NCBI GenBank assembly: GCA_008704415.1
Contig: VXIS01000458.1
Span: 1 to 29,312, forward strand
Length of the DNA stretch: 29,312 nucleotides
Origin: Sphaerosporella brunnea
Taxonomy: Eukaryota > Ascomycota > Pezizomycetes > Pezizales > Pyronemataceae
Direction: 5' to 3'
The first letter of the stretch is position 1. Each line of letters begins with the position of its first letter. Under the pieces are notes generated by a model. The model ran no database searches and was not told the DNA's origin. It saw only the letters and a program-made list of their open reading frames with translations. The translations under genes were made by a program, and so were the position numbers. Shown here piece by piece: positions 1-8,247 of this stretch.

Positions 1-2
1 TT

Positions 3-1027
3 TGGGTTGTGGTCGACCGCCTTACGAAGGAACGTCACCTGATTCCTTGCCGGACCAATGTCGATTCGGCCGGACTGGCTGATCTCTTTATCCAACACGT
101 ATTCCGTCTCCACGGCATACTGGTTACGATCATCTCCGACCGTGGACCGCAGTTCGCATCGGACTTCTGGGAACGCATCTGTGTCAGACTGGGTATAGAG
201 CGTCGGCTCTCGACAGCCTTCCACCCCCAAACGGAAGGACAGACTGAACGGATCAATGCGGTAATGGAGCAGTACCTCTGAGCATATGTCAACTATCTCC
301 AGGATGACTGGGCTGATTGGCTGCCTTGGCCGAATTCGCAACCAACAACCAGGCATCGGAGGCTCATGGCTCCTCTCCCTTCTTTGCTAACAAGGGGTTC
401 GACCCTCGTTACCAGTTTGACTTGTCCCCTGCGGCCCCCAACAATGTTGACGATCGCAGAGCCTTGACCACCGCCAGGACGTTGTCGGAAATCCATTCGC
501 ACCTCCGCACGGAGCTCCTACGGGCCCAGATGAGATATCAGGACAACGCCGATGAGCACCGCATACCTGCCCCTAATTATCAGGTCGGAGACAAGGTCTG
601 GCTTGATGCCCGGAATTGGAAGACTCTGCGTCCAGCCAGTAAGCTGGACAATAAGCGTCACGGCCCGTTTGAGGTTACCGAGAAGGTCTCGGCATACGCC
701 TACCGCCTCCGGCTCCATGAGGATATGCATGTCCACCCAGTCTTCCACGTCTCCCTCCTGGAACCGGCACCCGATGATCCTTACCCGGGACAACGACACG
801 ACCCACTACCTCCGGTGGAGATTGAGGGCGAGCAGGAGTGGTTTGTCGATCGGATATTGGACTCCCGACTGCATGGACGGTGGCATAAGCTCCAGTATTT
901 GGTCAAGTGGACCGGCTACGATCGGCCGAAGTGGGAACCAGCCGAGATGGTCAATGGTCTGGAAGCTATCGATCGCTTCCACGAGGCCTATCCGGACAAG
1001 CCAGGGCCTCTGCCGGAAGATGAATGA
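3..1027 (+). pseudogene. Element A: Ty3/gypsy pol 3' end (integrase core, C-terminal domain, chromodomain)
   Basis: This is the end of a retrotransposon polyprotein that enters from outside the window. The integrase core shows the second catalytic Asp in ISDRGPQF and the catalytic Glu in QTERINAV. The C-terminal part has GDKVWLDARN, the HPVFHVSLLEP box and a chromodomain (YLVKWTGYDRPKWEP), which in chromoviruses binds histone marks and directs integration. Two lesions are visible. A TGA at 279-281 sits where relatives have Arg (CGA to TGA), and a 1-nt deletion near 326 shifts the frame within the sequence WLPLAEF. The downstream frame then stays open to TGA at 1025-1027. It is closely related to element C (12727-14846) but clearly diverged from it. 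The family call is secure; the copy is non-functional. Confidence 0.93.
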
Positions 1028-1048
1028 GCTTCGCCGGAGCTCAGCCGT

Positions 1049-1058
1049 AGGAGGGGGA
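1049..1058 (+). other. Polypurine tract of element A
   Basis: A purine run AGGAGGGGGA lies just before the LTR start TGTCAC. This is where plus-strand DNA synthesis is primed in LTR retrotransposons. Element C has the matching tract at 14869-14878. Confidence 0.75.
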
Positions 1059-1061
1059 TAC

Positions 1062-1572
1062 TGTCACGGCGCAAGATGGATGGAGTCTTCCGACTAAGCT
1101 ACCGGCTTTTACTCTCTATGGAATCGGCTGGAACTCTCAGATCTAAGACTTCAAAGGATGCTGATTCATTTGCTGCTGTCAGATTTATCCCCCCGTAAAT
1201 GGTTGTCACGTGGTGAGGTTCGGAAGTGGGGGTTGTTTGTGGTGTCGTGATGAGGCTCTGTAGGGAGGCTCGGTGGGATGGCTGCGAGCCGAGGGTATGT
1301 TCGGCTACCACGTGGCGCGGCGCACCGCGCTCACCTGATTGCTATAAGGGGCCTTCGCTTCCGCTTTGTTGTTCGTTTTCCTTTCCTCTTGACTGAACCT
1401 TCGTATGTCAATCTGAGTACCTTCGTTCCAATCTGAATCCTGACCGTGCGCATCGCGCCTCTTGTCCTGCCTCTGGTCCTGCCTTTGGATCTTGTTCCAG
1501 CTCTCGTTCTTGCCCCCTCTGTACGCGAGTACCTTGGGCCCCTCCAGTCTGTTCTCGACCCTCTCCGTTACA
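1062..1572 (+). mobile_element. 3' LTR of element A
   Basis: The LTR starts TGTCACGGC after the polypurine tract and ends in CCGTTACA, giving TG...CA ends and 511 bp. It shares with the element C LTR its start, a CACGTG-centred GC-rich block and a CT-rich 3' part ending in a conserved GTACCTTGG-type motif. A TATA-like TATAAG lies at 1343-1348. The U3 palindrome of element C is present here in degraded form (1307-1338). The matching 5' LTR lies outside the window. Confidence 0.8.
1307..1348 (+). promoter_or_regulatory. Putative LTR promoter: decayed CACGTG/GC palindrome plus TATA box
   Basis: CCACGTGG is followed by CGCGGCGCACCGCG and CTCACCTGA, a mutated form of the perfect palindrome in the element C LTR at 14928-14960. 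A TATA-like TATAAG follows at 1343. The arrangement suggests a U3 promoter with an E-box-like activator site. This is inferred from sequence only. Confidence 0.45.
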
Positions 1573-1573
1573 G

Positions 1574-1669
1574 TGATGATTGTGATAATCCTGCTGATTA
1601 TAATGAAAGTAATTATGTGGGTGAATGCAATGATTGTGATAATTCTGATCGTTGTAATGAGTGCCTTCC
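1574..1669 (+). repeat. 9-bp-period repeat remnant (GTGATGATT-like units)
   Basis: About ten 9-bp units such as GTGATGATT, GTGATAATT and GCAATGATT follow the element A LTR directly. They are the reverse complement of the unit in the large array at 15624-16303. Read on the + strand the units encode an Asn/Asp/Cys-rich peptide (ECNDCDNSDRCNEC). This is a short diverged copy of the same minisatellite in the opposite orientation. Confidence 0.7.
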
Positions 1670-2044
1670 AATAAGATTTTATAACATTTTAGAACTAGGT
1701 TCTATCTTGCTCGATCTTCGCGTTCCAACTTTAGATTACAACGCCTTCCAATCACGTTCTGGTCGATCTAAATTGTTCTAAATTGTTCTAATCCTCGATG
1801 CAAGCAACGTGTCTAAAATTGTTCCGCCCTTTCCACACATTTAGACTGCCGTATTTTAAGTGGTTGTCAATGTGTTTGTCGCCCAGCGTGTGCGTTTTGT
1901 TTTTTTAGGTTTTTTTTTTTTTTTTTTTTATTTGTCGGATTGAGGTAGGTATTTGGCACATTCGTTTCGTTGCTTCTGTGACAAAAATTCTTTGGAGCAG
2001 TGGGACTTGCTTGGACAAACACTAACACGGCGTAATTTATAAAC
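1670..2044. other. Non-coding stretch with small palindrome and poly-T
   Basis: No gene is visible. It holds a small palindrome, TAGAAC-TAG-GTTCTA, at 1690-1704, a repeated TCTAAATTGT motif near 1767-1787, and a run of about 20 T at 1910-1929. The T run could be the tail of an inserted retrosequence read on the opposite strand, but I cannot identify one. Confidence 0.5.
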
Positions 2045-3484
2045 ATGCCACCAAAGAGCACATGCAACAGGAAATGTGGCGCTGCGGCAATAGCAACTCC
2101 CAACATAGGTTTGGATTTATTAAGGGGGTATACCGGTACTGACCGGGAAACAGCCTGCTACCAAAAATGCCAAGCAAGCTGGGAGCAAGCCTGCATTAAA
2201 AACTCAGTGACCTACTACCACCGAGACCTCTTGGCAAGAGGCCCCTGAGACCCCGGGCGCCGAGACTCTGCCGCAGCGGCCCATCGAAACTCTGTCGGAA
2301 CCACCCCCCCAAACCTCGTTGCAGCCACTTGCTGAGACCTAGTTCCACCTGGGTGCAGAGTGCTCGTCCCAGCTGCACACCGAAAGTCCGTTGCAGGATA
2401 AAATCACTCCCGCTAACAAGACCAGGAGAGGTGGAACAAAGGAGGGAGCGTACACAATTTATCACCGCCGATAAAGGAACACCTTTTGCAGCCATCTGGA
2501 GGTACTGTCTTATAGGGACAAGATGTTAGATGAAGGACAGAGACGGGTCCCTATTTAAAGAATGTTTCCACAGACCTGTGCACCAAGTAGGATAGCAAGC
2601 CGACTTAGTGTCTCACTCGGCATGGCACATTCACGAAGCGGGACGTATCCAACAACAAAAAGCTAGCACGTCAAACATGGACCCCCTTGTAGCTGACCAA
2701 GAGGAGAAGGAGGAGGATGAGAGGTAGGAGGAAGAGCTGGAGGGGGAAGACAATGACGCAGAGAAGGAGAAAAAAGTTGCGCCTAAGGAGAACAAGGATA
2801 AAGAGGATATTGAGGTTGATAAGCTGGACCAGGAGGAGGGGCAGGACAAGGACTTTGCATGGGAGAAAAGTGATGATGATGCCTAAAAGAGTAAACGTTG
2901 TACCGGTGCAGCATTCTTGACCAATGCTCCTATACTGGTCCTTACTCCTACGGCTCCGTGTTGATTGTCAACCCCTCGTACCCCATTGCCAAACCTGTGT
3001 CAGCAGCAGCCAGCCCAAACACTCGCCACAACAAAAATTCTTGTCGCCACTAAAGTTTCTGTTGCCGCCAGCATGGGCACTATCAAAGCCTCTCAATCCA
3101 AGCCAACAATAAATGTTCAAACGGTCTCTCGAATCGTTGAACCTGCAGGTGGTGTCCTTGATTGTCTTGTGACTGCCTTTGAAAAAAATGAAGAGCAAGG
3201 AGGAGACACTCCCTCTTTGTTTTGGCAACGGGCTCTTGAGAAATCTGAGACGCGCAAGGCAAAGCCTGGGGAAAGCAAGCAAAGGCTTAAGGCAAGATGC
3301 GATAGGCTGATGGACGACGAAAACACAAAAGCGCTTGGTTAGGGAGGTGTCGCAGCATAAAGCAACCATAGTGCATCTCCAAGTGTGGGTTGAGGTGCTC
3401 AGTGCGAGAGTGGGTGAGCCAATGAGTTGTACTCAGAGTAATCACAGCCAAACAGAAAGCTCGGCGGGAAATGCGATAGGTTAG
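2045..3484 (+). pseudogene. Decayed unrecognised coding region with acidic and coiled-coil parts
   Basis: I do not recognise the family. Coding-like sequence runs through all three + frames with stops and frameshifts. It begins at an ATG (MPPKSTCNRKCGAAA), followed by a Thr/Pro/Glu-rich part (EAPETPGAETLPQ) near 2238-2330. From the ATG at 2677 (MDPLVADQEEKEEDER) one frame continues to 3342, broken by TAG, TAA and TGA. This stretch is very acidic and Lys/Glu-rich, then Pro/Thr-rich, then helical (FEKNEEQGGDTPSLFWQRA). After a shift near 3330 a coiled-coil-like tail (KRLVREVSQHKATIVHL) reads on to a TAG at 3482. It lies next to and divergent from a Harbinger transposase relic. PIF/Harbinger elements often carry a second, Myb-like ORF, so it could be that partner, but I see no convincing Myb motif. 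Confidence 0.45.
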
Positions 3485-3731
3485 ATACAAGGTGGATAGG
3501 TGGGCGGCCAACTTCCGAAGGGTAGCAAAGCGTGGAAACATCAAAGCGCCGGTTTTTAGGTACTTCGGTTTCAAGAAACCTTCGGTTTACTGTTGGAGTA
3601 GTAGATTGTTTTCTATGCACAAAAGACTATAGAATAAAATTTGAGTACCTGCGAACCCTTTTGTTTTCCCGCGTACCTCGCAACTTCTCTCCAAGCTTGA
3701 TGTCTTCCCCTCCGCTTTGACACTCACGCTG
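3485..3731. other. Spacer between the two decayed coding regions
   Basis: No ORF with recognisable content is visible. It lies between the end of the + strand pseudogene and the 3' end of the - strand Harbinger transposase. The two relics are convergent across it. Confidence 0.4.
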
Positions 3732-4735
3732 TTACACTCTTTTGATCTGATCAATTCCCTCTAGGCTTGTCCTCACGTTTTCTAGCTTTCAGCAGACCTC
3801 CACAAGCGGCTGCCTATATGAAGCATCATTTCTTGGCATCGGTGTTTTCAACCGACCGAAAAAGCCTTGTAGGTAATGCATTAATTATTCTGCAGCTTGC
3901 CTTGCCGAGACCAGGTCTTCACTGAAGCGAAGGAAGTTTGTGCACTCATCAGAGGTGTCGGGGTAGTGAAGTGAACCTTCTTGTGTTGTGGTGTGGATAC
4001 GTCGTTGTAGCTTTGACAAAGCCTTATCTCCGATAATAGAATCGCCTTCAGGGGTCTTGTTCAACAGAGAGCAAAAAAGCTTGCTAGATACCACTGCATT
4101 GTACCAAGTGCCAGGTGCATGAATATAATCATGGATGATGACACCATCAGGGGCAAAGATAAAATATTCCAAGTCTATGTGGAAGAACACCATTCAGTGT
4201 AGTAGCCGTTCTGCTGATCAATATTCCCAGAGTTGGTGAGAGGGAAATGACAACCATCAACAAAGTTGAAGGCCTTCTGAAGCATTGCTTGCCGCTGGTA
4301 CATCAATGACGTCCTATTTTTGGAACTACTCAATTGACATTTGCATTTTAATGTCCGTCGCAGGGAGAGTCATCAACGTTGCTTGTAACATACACAGTCG
4401 GCAGTGTTGATATCAAAAACAAAATGACGCAGTGATTCCAAATATTTGTTGCTGGGTCTTTTTGCACAATGCCGATTTAAGATGATGTAATAGGAGCCCC
4501 AAAGTCCCAGTTGCATCAAGAGATCGGCATATGAGGTGTACTGACTTAGTTATATCATGATCATTGCGCATTACCTGCTGACAATCGTATACGTGTTGAA
4601 ACCACGCCTTGTACAACGTTTTTGAGACACTCTGATCCCCATTGTACAATGATAGGCGTCGATTATTCCGAGAGTGAGAGATCGCTAGTCAAGCTGTCCT
4701 CTCCTGCGGCCTACATGACAGAGTATCCCACATCA
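3732..4735 (-). pseudogene. PIF/Harbinger-type DDE transposase, decayed
   Basis: Read on the - strand, the pieces of a Harbinger (DDE_Tnp_4-like) transposase appear in order. They are an N-terminal part (GTLGLLLHHLKSALCKK, QQQIFGIT), then the first catalytic Asp in FNFVDGCHFPL (about 4250). Next come LEYFIFAPDG and APGTWYNAVVSS (about 4095-4165), then SARQAAE holding the likely catalytic Glu (about 3885-3905). The C-terminal part is RLKTPMPRNDASYRQ and IDQIKRV, with a stop at 3732-3734. The second catalytic Asp, usually in a W-H-D-S motif, is replaced by Asn (WYNA). Several stops and frameshifts (near 4412, 4330, 4290, 4190 and 3870) break the frame. The protein would cut and paste DNA with TWA-type target duplications; this copy cannot. 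Convincing terminal repeats were not found. Confidence 0.82.
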
Positions 4736-4772
4736 AGTTGAATAAGCTTCCTATTTTGCGGCGCAGCGTTAA

Positions 4773-5045
4773 ATGGAAAAGGAGAATGACCACCAATCAC
4801 AGCTGGAGGCGGTAGCAACTGCGGTGGCCGAGAGGATCGATTGCGCTAAGTGCGTCCGCAGGAAGTATGGCAAGGGTAGCGAAAGTGACCGTGATGGTAT
4901 GTGAATTGGCTGGGGCTGTGGTAAAGATGAAGTGAATTTTTCCTGACCCTTTGCTTATTTAGCTGATGATAGGGGGGATTCTATCTTTTGGAAAATTAGA
5001 ACGTTCTGTGTCACTTGGAAGGCGAGGAGTGAGAGGCTGTTCTAA
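4773..5045 (+). CDS. Possible small two-exon gene (69 aa) of unknown function
   Basis: An ATG at 4773, directly after an in-frame TAA, opens exon 1 (4773-4896, 41 codons plus 1 nt). A fungal-type intron fits at 4897-4962 (66 nt): donor GTATGT, branch site CTGAC at 4943-4947, acceptor TAG ending at 4962. Splicing joins a frame that continues to TAA at 5043-5045. The product would start MEKENDHQSQLEAVATAVAE (helical) and contain CAKCVRRKYGK, a Cys-x2-Cys followed by basic residues. I do not recognise it. It sits 38 bp from the 5' end of the Harbinger relic on the opposite strand, so it may be a fragment of a mobile-element gene. Exon 2 overlaps an inverted repeat, which weakens the call. Confidence 0.3.
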
Positions 5046-5073
5046 CGTTCTCAATTTTTCAATCTTTTGAAAG
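4985..5073. repeat. Imperfect inverted repeat
   Basis: The left arm from 4985 (CTTTTGGAAAATTAGAACGT, continuing TCTG) matches, with gaps, the reverse complement of the right arm at 5037-5073 (GATTGAAAAATTGAGAACGT, continuing TAGAACAG). The arms flank about 27 nt and could form a hairpin. This may be the end of a small DNA element. No target duplication is evident. Confidence 0.4.
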
Positions 5074-5633
5074 TTACGACGTCAGGGTTAGGCATTGAGG
5101 TTCTAAACTGTGCCAAAAAAATCCTTACTTTAGAAAAACCTAGAACTGTCACGGGTATGGTCACGTGACATGTACTCTAAGTAGTCAGCTAGGGGAATAG
5201 AATAGAGTCTGCATAGTGATCGCCTCGAGGGCACGTGATAGCCGGGTAGCTCCGGATCATAGTAGCTAGCTTGAGTGACACTGTGGAAGAACTCGGAGAT
5301 CGGGTGCCTCAGGTAGGACGCTACCTGGGAAGAGCACCCGGTTCGGAGATGACAATAGTATAGGCTATTGTTAGAGCTCTTCCGAGATATCTTCGTTGAC
5401 CTGCCTGTTCCAGGAACTAGCATGACGACCGGAGGGGTCAGGAGTGATCAACCGCAAGGCGTAGAGCCGAAAAAGGGAAGAATCACTCGGCCTAGAACCT
5501 CCCTAGTAAGTATGGTTGTTGCGTAAGGCATGCGACGCAGAGGATTGGGAGATGGAGCCAATGGGGCTGAGCATCTTCCTGCAACACGAAAATACAACGC
5601 TTACGGAGCGGGGTATCCGGGTGCAACCCATGT

Positions 5634-5671
5634 CTATGACTCATGATTTGGAATCAAAGACTGAGTCATAG
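5634..5671 (+). promoter_or_regulatory. LTR hairpin built on TGACTCA/TGAGTCA sites
   Basis: Perfect 10-bp arms CTATGACTCA (5634-5643) and TGAGTCATAG (5662-5671) enclose a second small inverted repeat TGATT/AATCA. Each arm carries a TGASTCA sequence, the known binding site of Gcn4/AP-1-type bZIP factors. The hairpin is kept in the B 3' LTR (about 12393-12430) and in LTR E (about 28914-28951), and is decayed in D. A role in transcription or RNA folding is inferred. Confidence 0.5.
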
Positions 5672-5748
5672 GAAGGTGGGGCGATCTCTGTGCGCGCCTT
5701 GACGCCCGCAGTCGTAGAGACTGTCGGAAAGCCAGCAAGGAGTAAAGG

Positions 5749-5803
5749 CTGAGTATTACTCAGGGAGACGGTAGTCTCTGGAGCGGCGTTCTACTATAAG
5801 TAG
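5749..5803 (+). promoter_or_regulatory. Probable core promoter of element B
   Basis: A perfect palindrome CTGAGTATTACTCAG (5749-5763) is followed 27 bp later by CTACT-ATA-AGTAG (5791-5803), which places TATAAG (5795-5800) at the centre of an inverted repeat. Both are present in the 3' LTR and in LTR E. The TATA lies about 80 nt before the likely RNA start at 5876, within the range seen in fungi. Confidence 0.55.
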
Positions 5804-5875
5804 GATTGCTTCCGCCGAGAGAACCCTTGGATCTTCAGCAACAAGAACCATTAGTGTCCACCCAACAAGATAGCC

Positions 5876-5886
5876 CTTAAAATTCT
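5876..5886 (+). promoter_or_regulatory. Putative self-primer (likely RNA 5' end), CTTAAAATTCT
   Basis: This 11-mer is the exact reverse complement of the 11 nt at 5960-5970, 2 nt after the LTR. In Tf1/sushi-group retrotransposons the first 11 nt of the RNA anneal to the primer-binding site and prime reverse transcription. The motif recurs at 12635-12645, at 25994-26004, on the - strand at 28699-28709, and as a 10-nt version at 23997-24006. The function is inferred from this pattern. Confidence 0.65.
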
Positions 5887-5959
5887 ATCGTTTAGGATTT
5901 AGCCTTTAGTTCCTGAGATCAATTCCACGACACTGTGGTAGACAGAGCCTCGTTACATC

Positions 5960-5970
5960 AGAATTTTAAG
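5960..5970 (+). other. Primer-binding site of element B, AGAATTTTAAG
   Basis: It lies 2 nt after the end of the 5' LTR. It does not start with the TGG expected for a tRNA 3' CCA end, and it pairs with the LTR motif at 5876-5886. Element D keeps the same sequence and the same 2-nt spacing (26091-26101). This supports self-priming rather than tRNA priming. Confidence 0.65.
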
Positions 5971-5997
5971 AATTCTTCTTGTTTGGACATCTCAAAA

Positions 5998-8043
5998 ATG
6001 GCCTCTATTACTATCGAGCCCGCCCCCCAGGTTCCGCTCCTCGAGTGGAACCCCCAGCAGTATCCCGAGGCCGACAATCGTCGCCTCATAGTTAGAAACC
6101 CTCGAGAAGTCGCTTCCCTCATCTTAGGGGTTGCGGCAAAGGATGTCCCGGAGTCTATCGACTCCGCGGCAAATATGGATCAGCTGTTTCAGCAGATCCA
6201 GGAGTTGGTCTTTGAGTTAGTCAAGGACCAAGTCCGTGGAGCGCAAACTGTGCTTGCACGGATAGTCGAGCAGCATGAGGCTACTCGTAGGCTTCATGAG
6301 ATGGCAATTGCTGAGATGCAGCAACATGTCCAGCTCATGTACCAAGAGCTCAGCCGTCTAGCTGCGCAAGACGACCTACAGGATAACCAGATGGACTGGG
6401 AGCCAACCCCAGTCGCCCTCTGGGACCTCAGCGGCCTCCTGGAGGAAGAAGCGGCCAAGAGTCAGTGGACGCAGGCCGAGTATCGAGAAGCCGCCTCCGT
6501 TCCCCCCATCCCACCGCAATCGTCGCAAGCCTCGCACGTACCCCTCAGGATTGTCCGCAAAGTTCCATCGCGGACAACTCCGCTGACGGACCCCGATTGG
6601 CTTACAAAGCCGAAAGCGAAAAAGGGAGTTGCTAAGCGAAGCAAGCGACCGGTAATCCACCAGACGCCAATACCCTCAGCACCCCCGACTCCTCGACAGT
6701 ACATGATGAGAGGAGCTGCTGTCCGGCCAGGTGGAACACAAGGATTGGGAATATCAGGAGAGGTGGAAGGAGGAGATAGTCAGTCGAGGGGTATGGAAAG
6801 CCCCGTTAGGAGGATTGAGAGTCCAGAGCCGGCCGGAGCAGGAGGCGCTGGTGGCTCTGGAGGTAGAAGAGGAGGAATCAGTGGAGGACCGCCTCCACCA
6901 GGAGATTCCGATGACGATGATGACGACGATTCCGACCCCGAACCAGATCTCCAGCGACAGCCCATACGCTGGAAGAAGTGGCACCGTCGCCAAATCATCA
7001 AGGAGCTTGGGGCCAATCCAAGGCCCCACATAGAGGCTGAGCAACAGCCAAGGTCGATTAAGGTGCCCGAACCAAAGCCCTTCAAGGGCAAGGAACAAGA
7101 CCTTAACCGGTTCCTATCGAGCCTGGACTCATACTTCAGGCTCAACCCGAGGTCTTACCCAGACGACCTCACCAAGATCCTCTTGGCAGGATTGTTGATG
7201 GAGGAGGCGGCGTACGACTGGTTCGCCACCTACAAAATCAACATAGATCGAAAGGAGTCGATCCGTGTCAGAGGATTCTGGATCAATGACCCCAGCTTCG
7301 CCACCTGGGAGAGATTTGAGGCTAGTCTTAGAGCCTCGTTCGGCGGCCGTGTCAATCGTGACAAGGCAGTACAGGAATGGCAGAAGTTGCGGCAGACAGC
7401 CGGCATCGATGCCTTCCTGGATGAGGTAACCAGGTTGATGTGGATCACTGGTTACGTAGGGGACATGGTCAAGGATAAGCTCAAGGAGGGGCTGTCCGAA
7501 GAACTGTCCAAGGATTGGGCGAAGGTTCAGCCTAAGCCCAACGATGTGAGTGCCCAGATGGCCATGTTGCGAGACATGGGCCATGTCCTGGAAGATTGGG
7601 AACGGCACCACAAGAAGTCCACCAATCAGGGTGGCAAGAGCAACGGGAAGGAGAAGGGGCAGGGTTCAAAGCCCAACCCGGCTTCCAAACCCACAGACAA
7701 GGCTTCGTCCAGCAAGGACAAACCAAAGAAAGACGGCGCCTGGAAGGATAAGACCGTCGAACTTAAGGGCATCAGTAAGGATGTCCTTGACCAGCGGGCC
7801 AAGGAAAAGCTCTGCTTGAAGTGTGGCAAGAAGAATCATTCGTGGTTCGAATGCTTCACTAAAGAGCCAGTCACCCAGAAGGTGGCTAGCTCAAAGAAGA
7901 GAAAGGGTGAGGACTCAGACGAGAAGTCTGAGAAGAAGGCTAAGGTTGCAAGTACGCAACCTCAGGCCCCTACGGTCGCGTCGGGAAGGATCCTGGAGAT
8001 CCCCGAAGAGGAAGGCTCAGATCTGGATATTTGGGCTTTGTAG
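5998..8043 (+). CDS. gag: Element B Gag (capsid and nucleocapsid), intact
   Basis: This is an intact 681-aa Gag that would form the virus-like particle and package the RNA. I chose the ATG at 5998 (MASITIEPAP); the frame is open further upstream only from a GTG inside the LTR, and element D starts at the matching ATG. Residues about 60-125 are helical or coiled-coil. Residues about 275-325 are Gly-rich (GGAGGSGGRRGG) followed by an acidic run of Asp. Residues about 352-545 form the capsid domain (Retrotrans_gag type: KPFKGKEQDLNRFLSSLDSY, AAYDWFATYK, WQKLRQTAGIDAFLDEV). The zinc knuckle CLKCGKKNHSWFEC (C-x2-C-x4-H-x4-C) is at about 606-619. The C-terminal tail is Lys/Ser-rich, then acidic. 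It ends in TAG, 204 nt before the pol ATG, so Gag and Pol are separate ORFs. It has no lesions, unlike pol. Confidence 0.93.
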   Translation: MASITIEPAPQVPLLEWNPQQYPEADNRRLIVRNPREVASLILGVAAKDVPESIDSAANMDQLFQQIQELVFELVKDQVRGAQTVLARIVEQHEATRRLHEMAIAEMQQHVQLMYQELSRLAAQDDLQDNQMDWEPTPVALWDLSGLLEEEAAKSQWTQAEYREAASVPPIPPQSSQASHVPLRIVRKVPSRTTPLTDPDWLTKPKAKKGVAKRSKRPVIHQTPIPSAPPTPRQYMMRGAAVRPGGTQGLGISGEVEGGDSQSRGMESPVRRIESPEPAGAGGAGGSGGRRGGISGGPPPPGDSDDDDDDDSDPEPDLQRQPIRWKKWHRRQIIKELGANPRPHIEAEQQPRSIKVPEPKPFKGKEQDLNRFLSSLDSYFRLNPRSYPDDLTKILLAGLLMEEAAYDWFATYKINIDRKESIRVRGFWINDPSFATWERFEASLRASFGGRVNRDKAVQEWQKLRQTAGIDAFLDEVTRLMWITGYVGDMVKDKLKEGLSEELSKDWAKVQPKPNDVSAQMAMLRDMGHVLEDWERHHKKSTNQGGKSNGKEKGQGSKPNPASKPTDKASSSKDKPKKDGAWKDKTVELKGISKDVLDQRAKEKLCLKCGKKNHSWFECFTKEPVTQKVASSKKRKGEDSDEKSEKKAKVASTQPQAPTVASGRILEIPEEEGSDLDIWAL

Positions 8044-8213
8044 TTAGAATTTCATAGTTGAAATTGAATAAGTTGTCGTTCTTAAGGAAAAAAGGCTCTC
8101 TGAGGATGGGTTCAGTACCCGAAATATGCTGGCATATAAGAGTCAGCAGAGGGCACACAGACAAAGACATATCAATATCCCACAGAGACGTAGTTCAGCA
8201 AGACGTTGTGCTT

Positions 8214-8237
8214 GTTTAGGTGTCGAAAGGCCTAAAC
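8214..8237 (+). promoter_or_regulatory. Hairpin just before the pol start codon
   Basis: GTTTAGG (8214-8220) and CCTAAAC (8231-8237) form a perfect 7-bp stem around a 10-nt loop TGTCGAAAGG, ending 10 nt before the pol ATG at 8248. Element D keeps TTAGG/CCTAA at the same place with a nearly identical loop (28351-28370). Because pol lies behind a gag stop and a spacer, a role in starting Pol translation is possible but unproven. Confidence 0.5.
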
Positions 8238-8247
8238 GTACTGAACC

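Larger units (their letters stand above)
5147..5957 (+). mobile_element. 5' LTR of element B
   Basis: The LTR begins TGTCACGGGT and ends CGTTACA (811 bp). It matches the 3' LTR at 11906-12726, with roughly one difference in ten over the first 350 bp by eye. It also matches the antisense LTR E at 28618-29312, which looks closer, and the diverged LTR of D. Its U3 contains several inverted repeats: GTCACGTGAC at 5160-5169, ACAATAG/CTATTGT at 5352-5371, a 10-bp-arm hairpin at 5634-5671 and CTGAGTATTACTCAG at 5749-5763. A TATA box follows at 5795. If the self-priming motif marks the RNA start, U3 is 5147-5875 and R-U5 is 5876-5957. Confidence 0.92.

Noticed and set aside
1446..1781. ORF of 111 codons across the end of the element A LTR
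   Set aside because: It spans the LTR end and the 9-bp repeat, with no domain and no independent support.
5935..5997. Upstream extension of the gag frame to 5935
   Set aside because: It begins with GTG inside the LTR and crosses the primer-binding site. The ATG at 5998 matches the start in element D.
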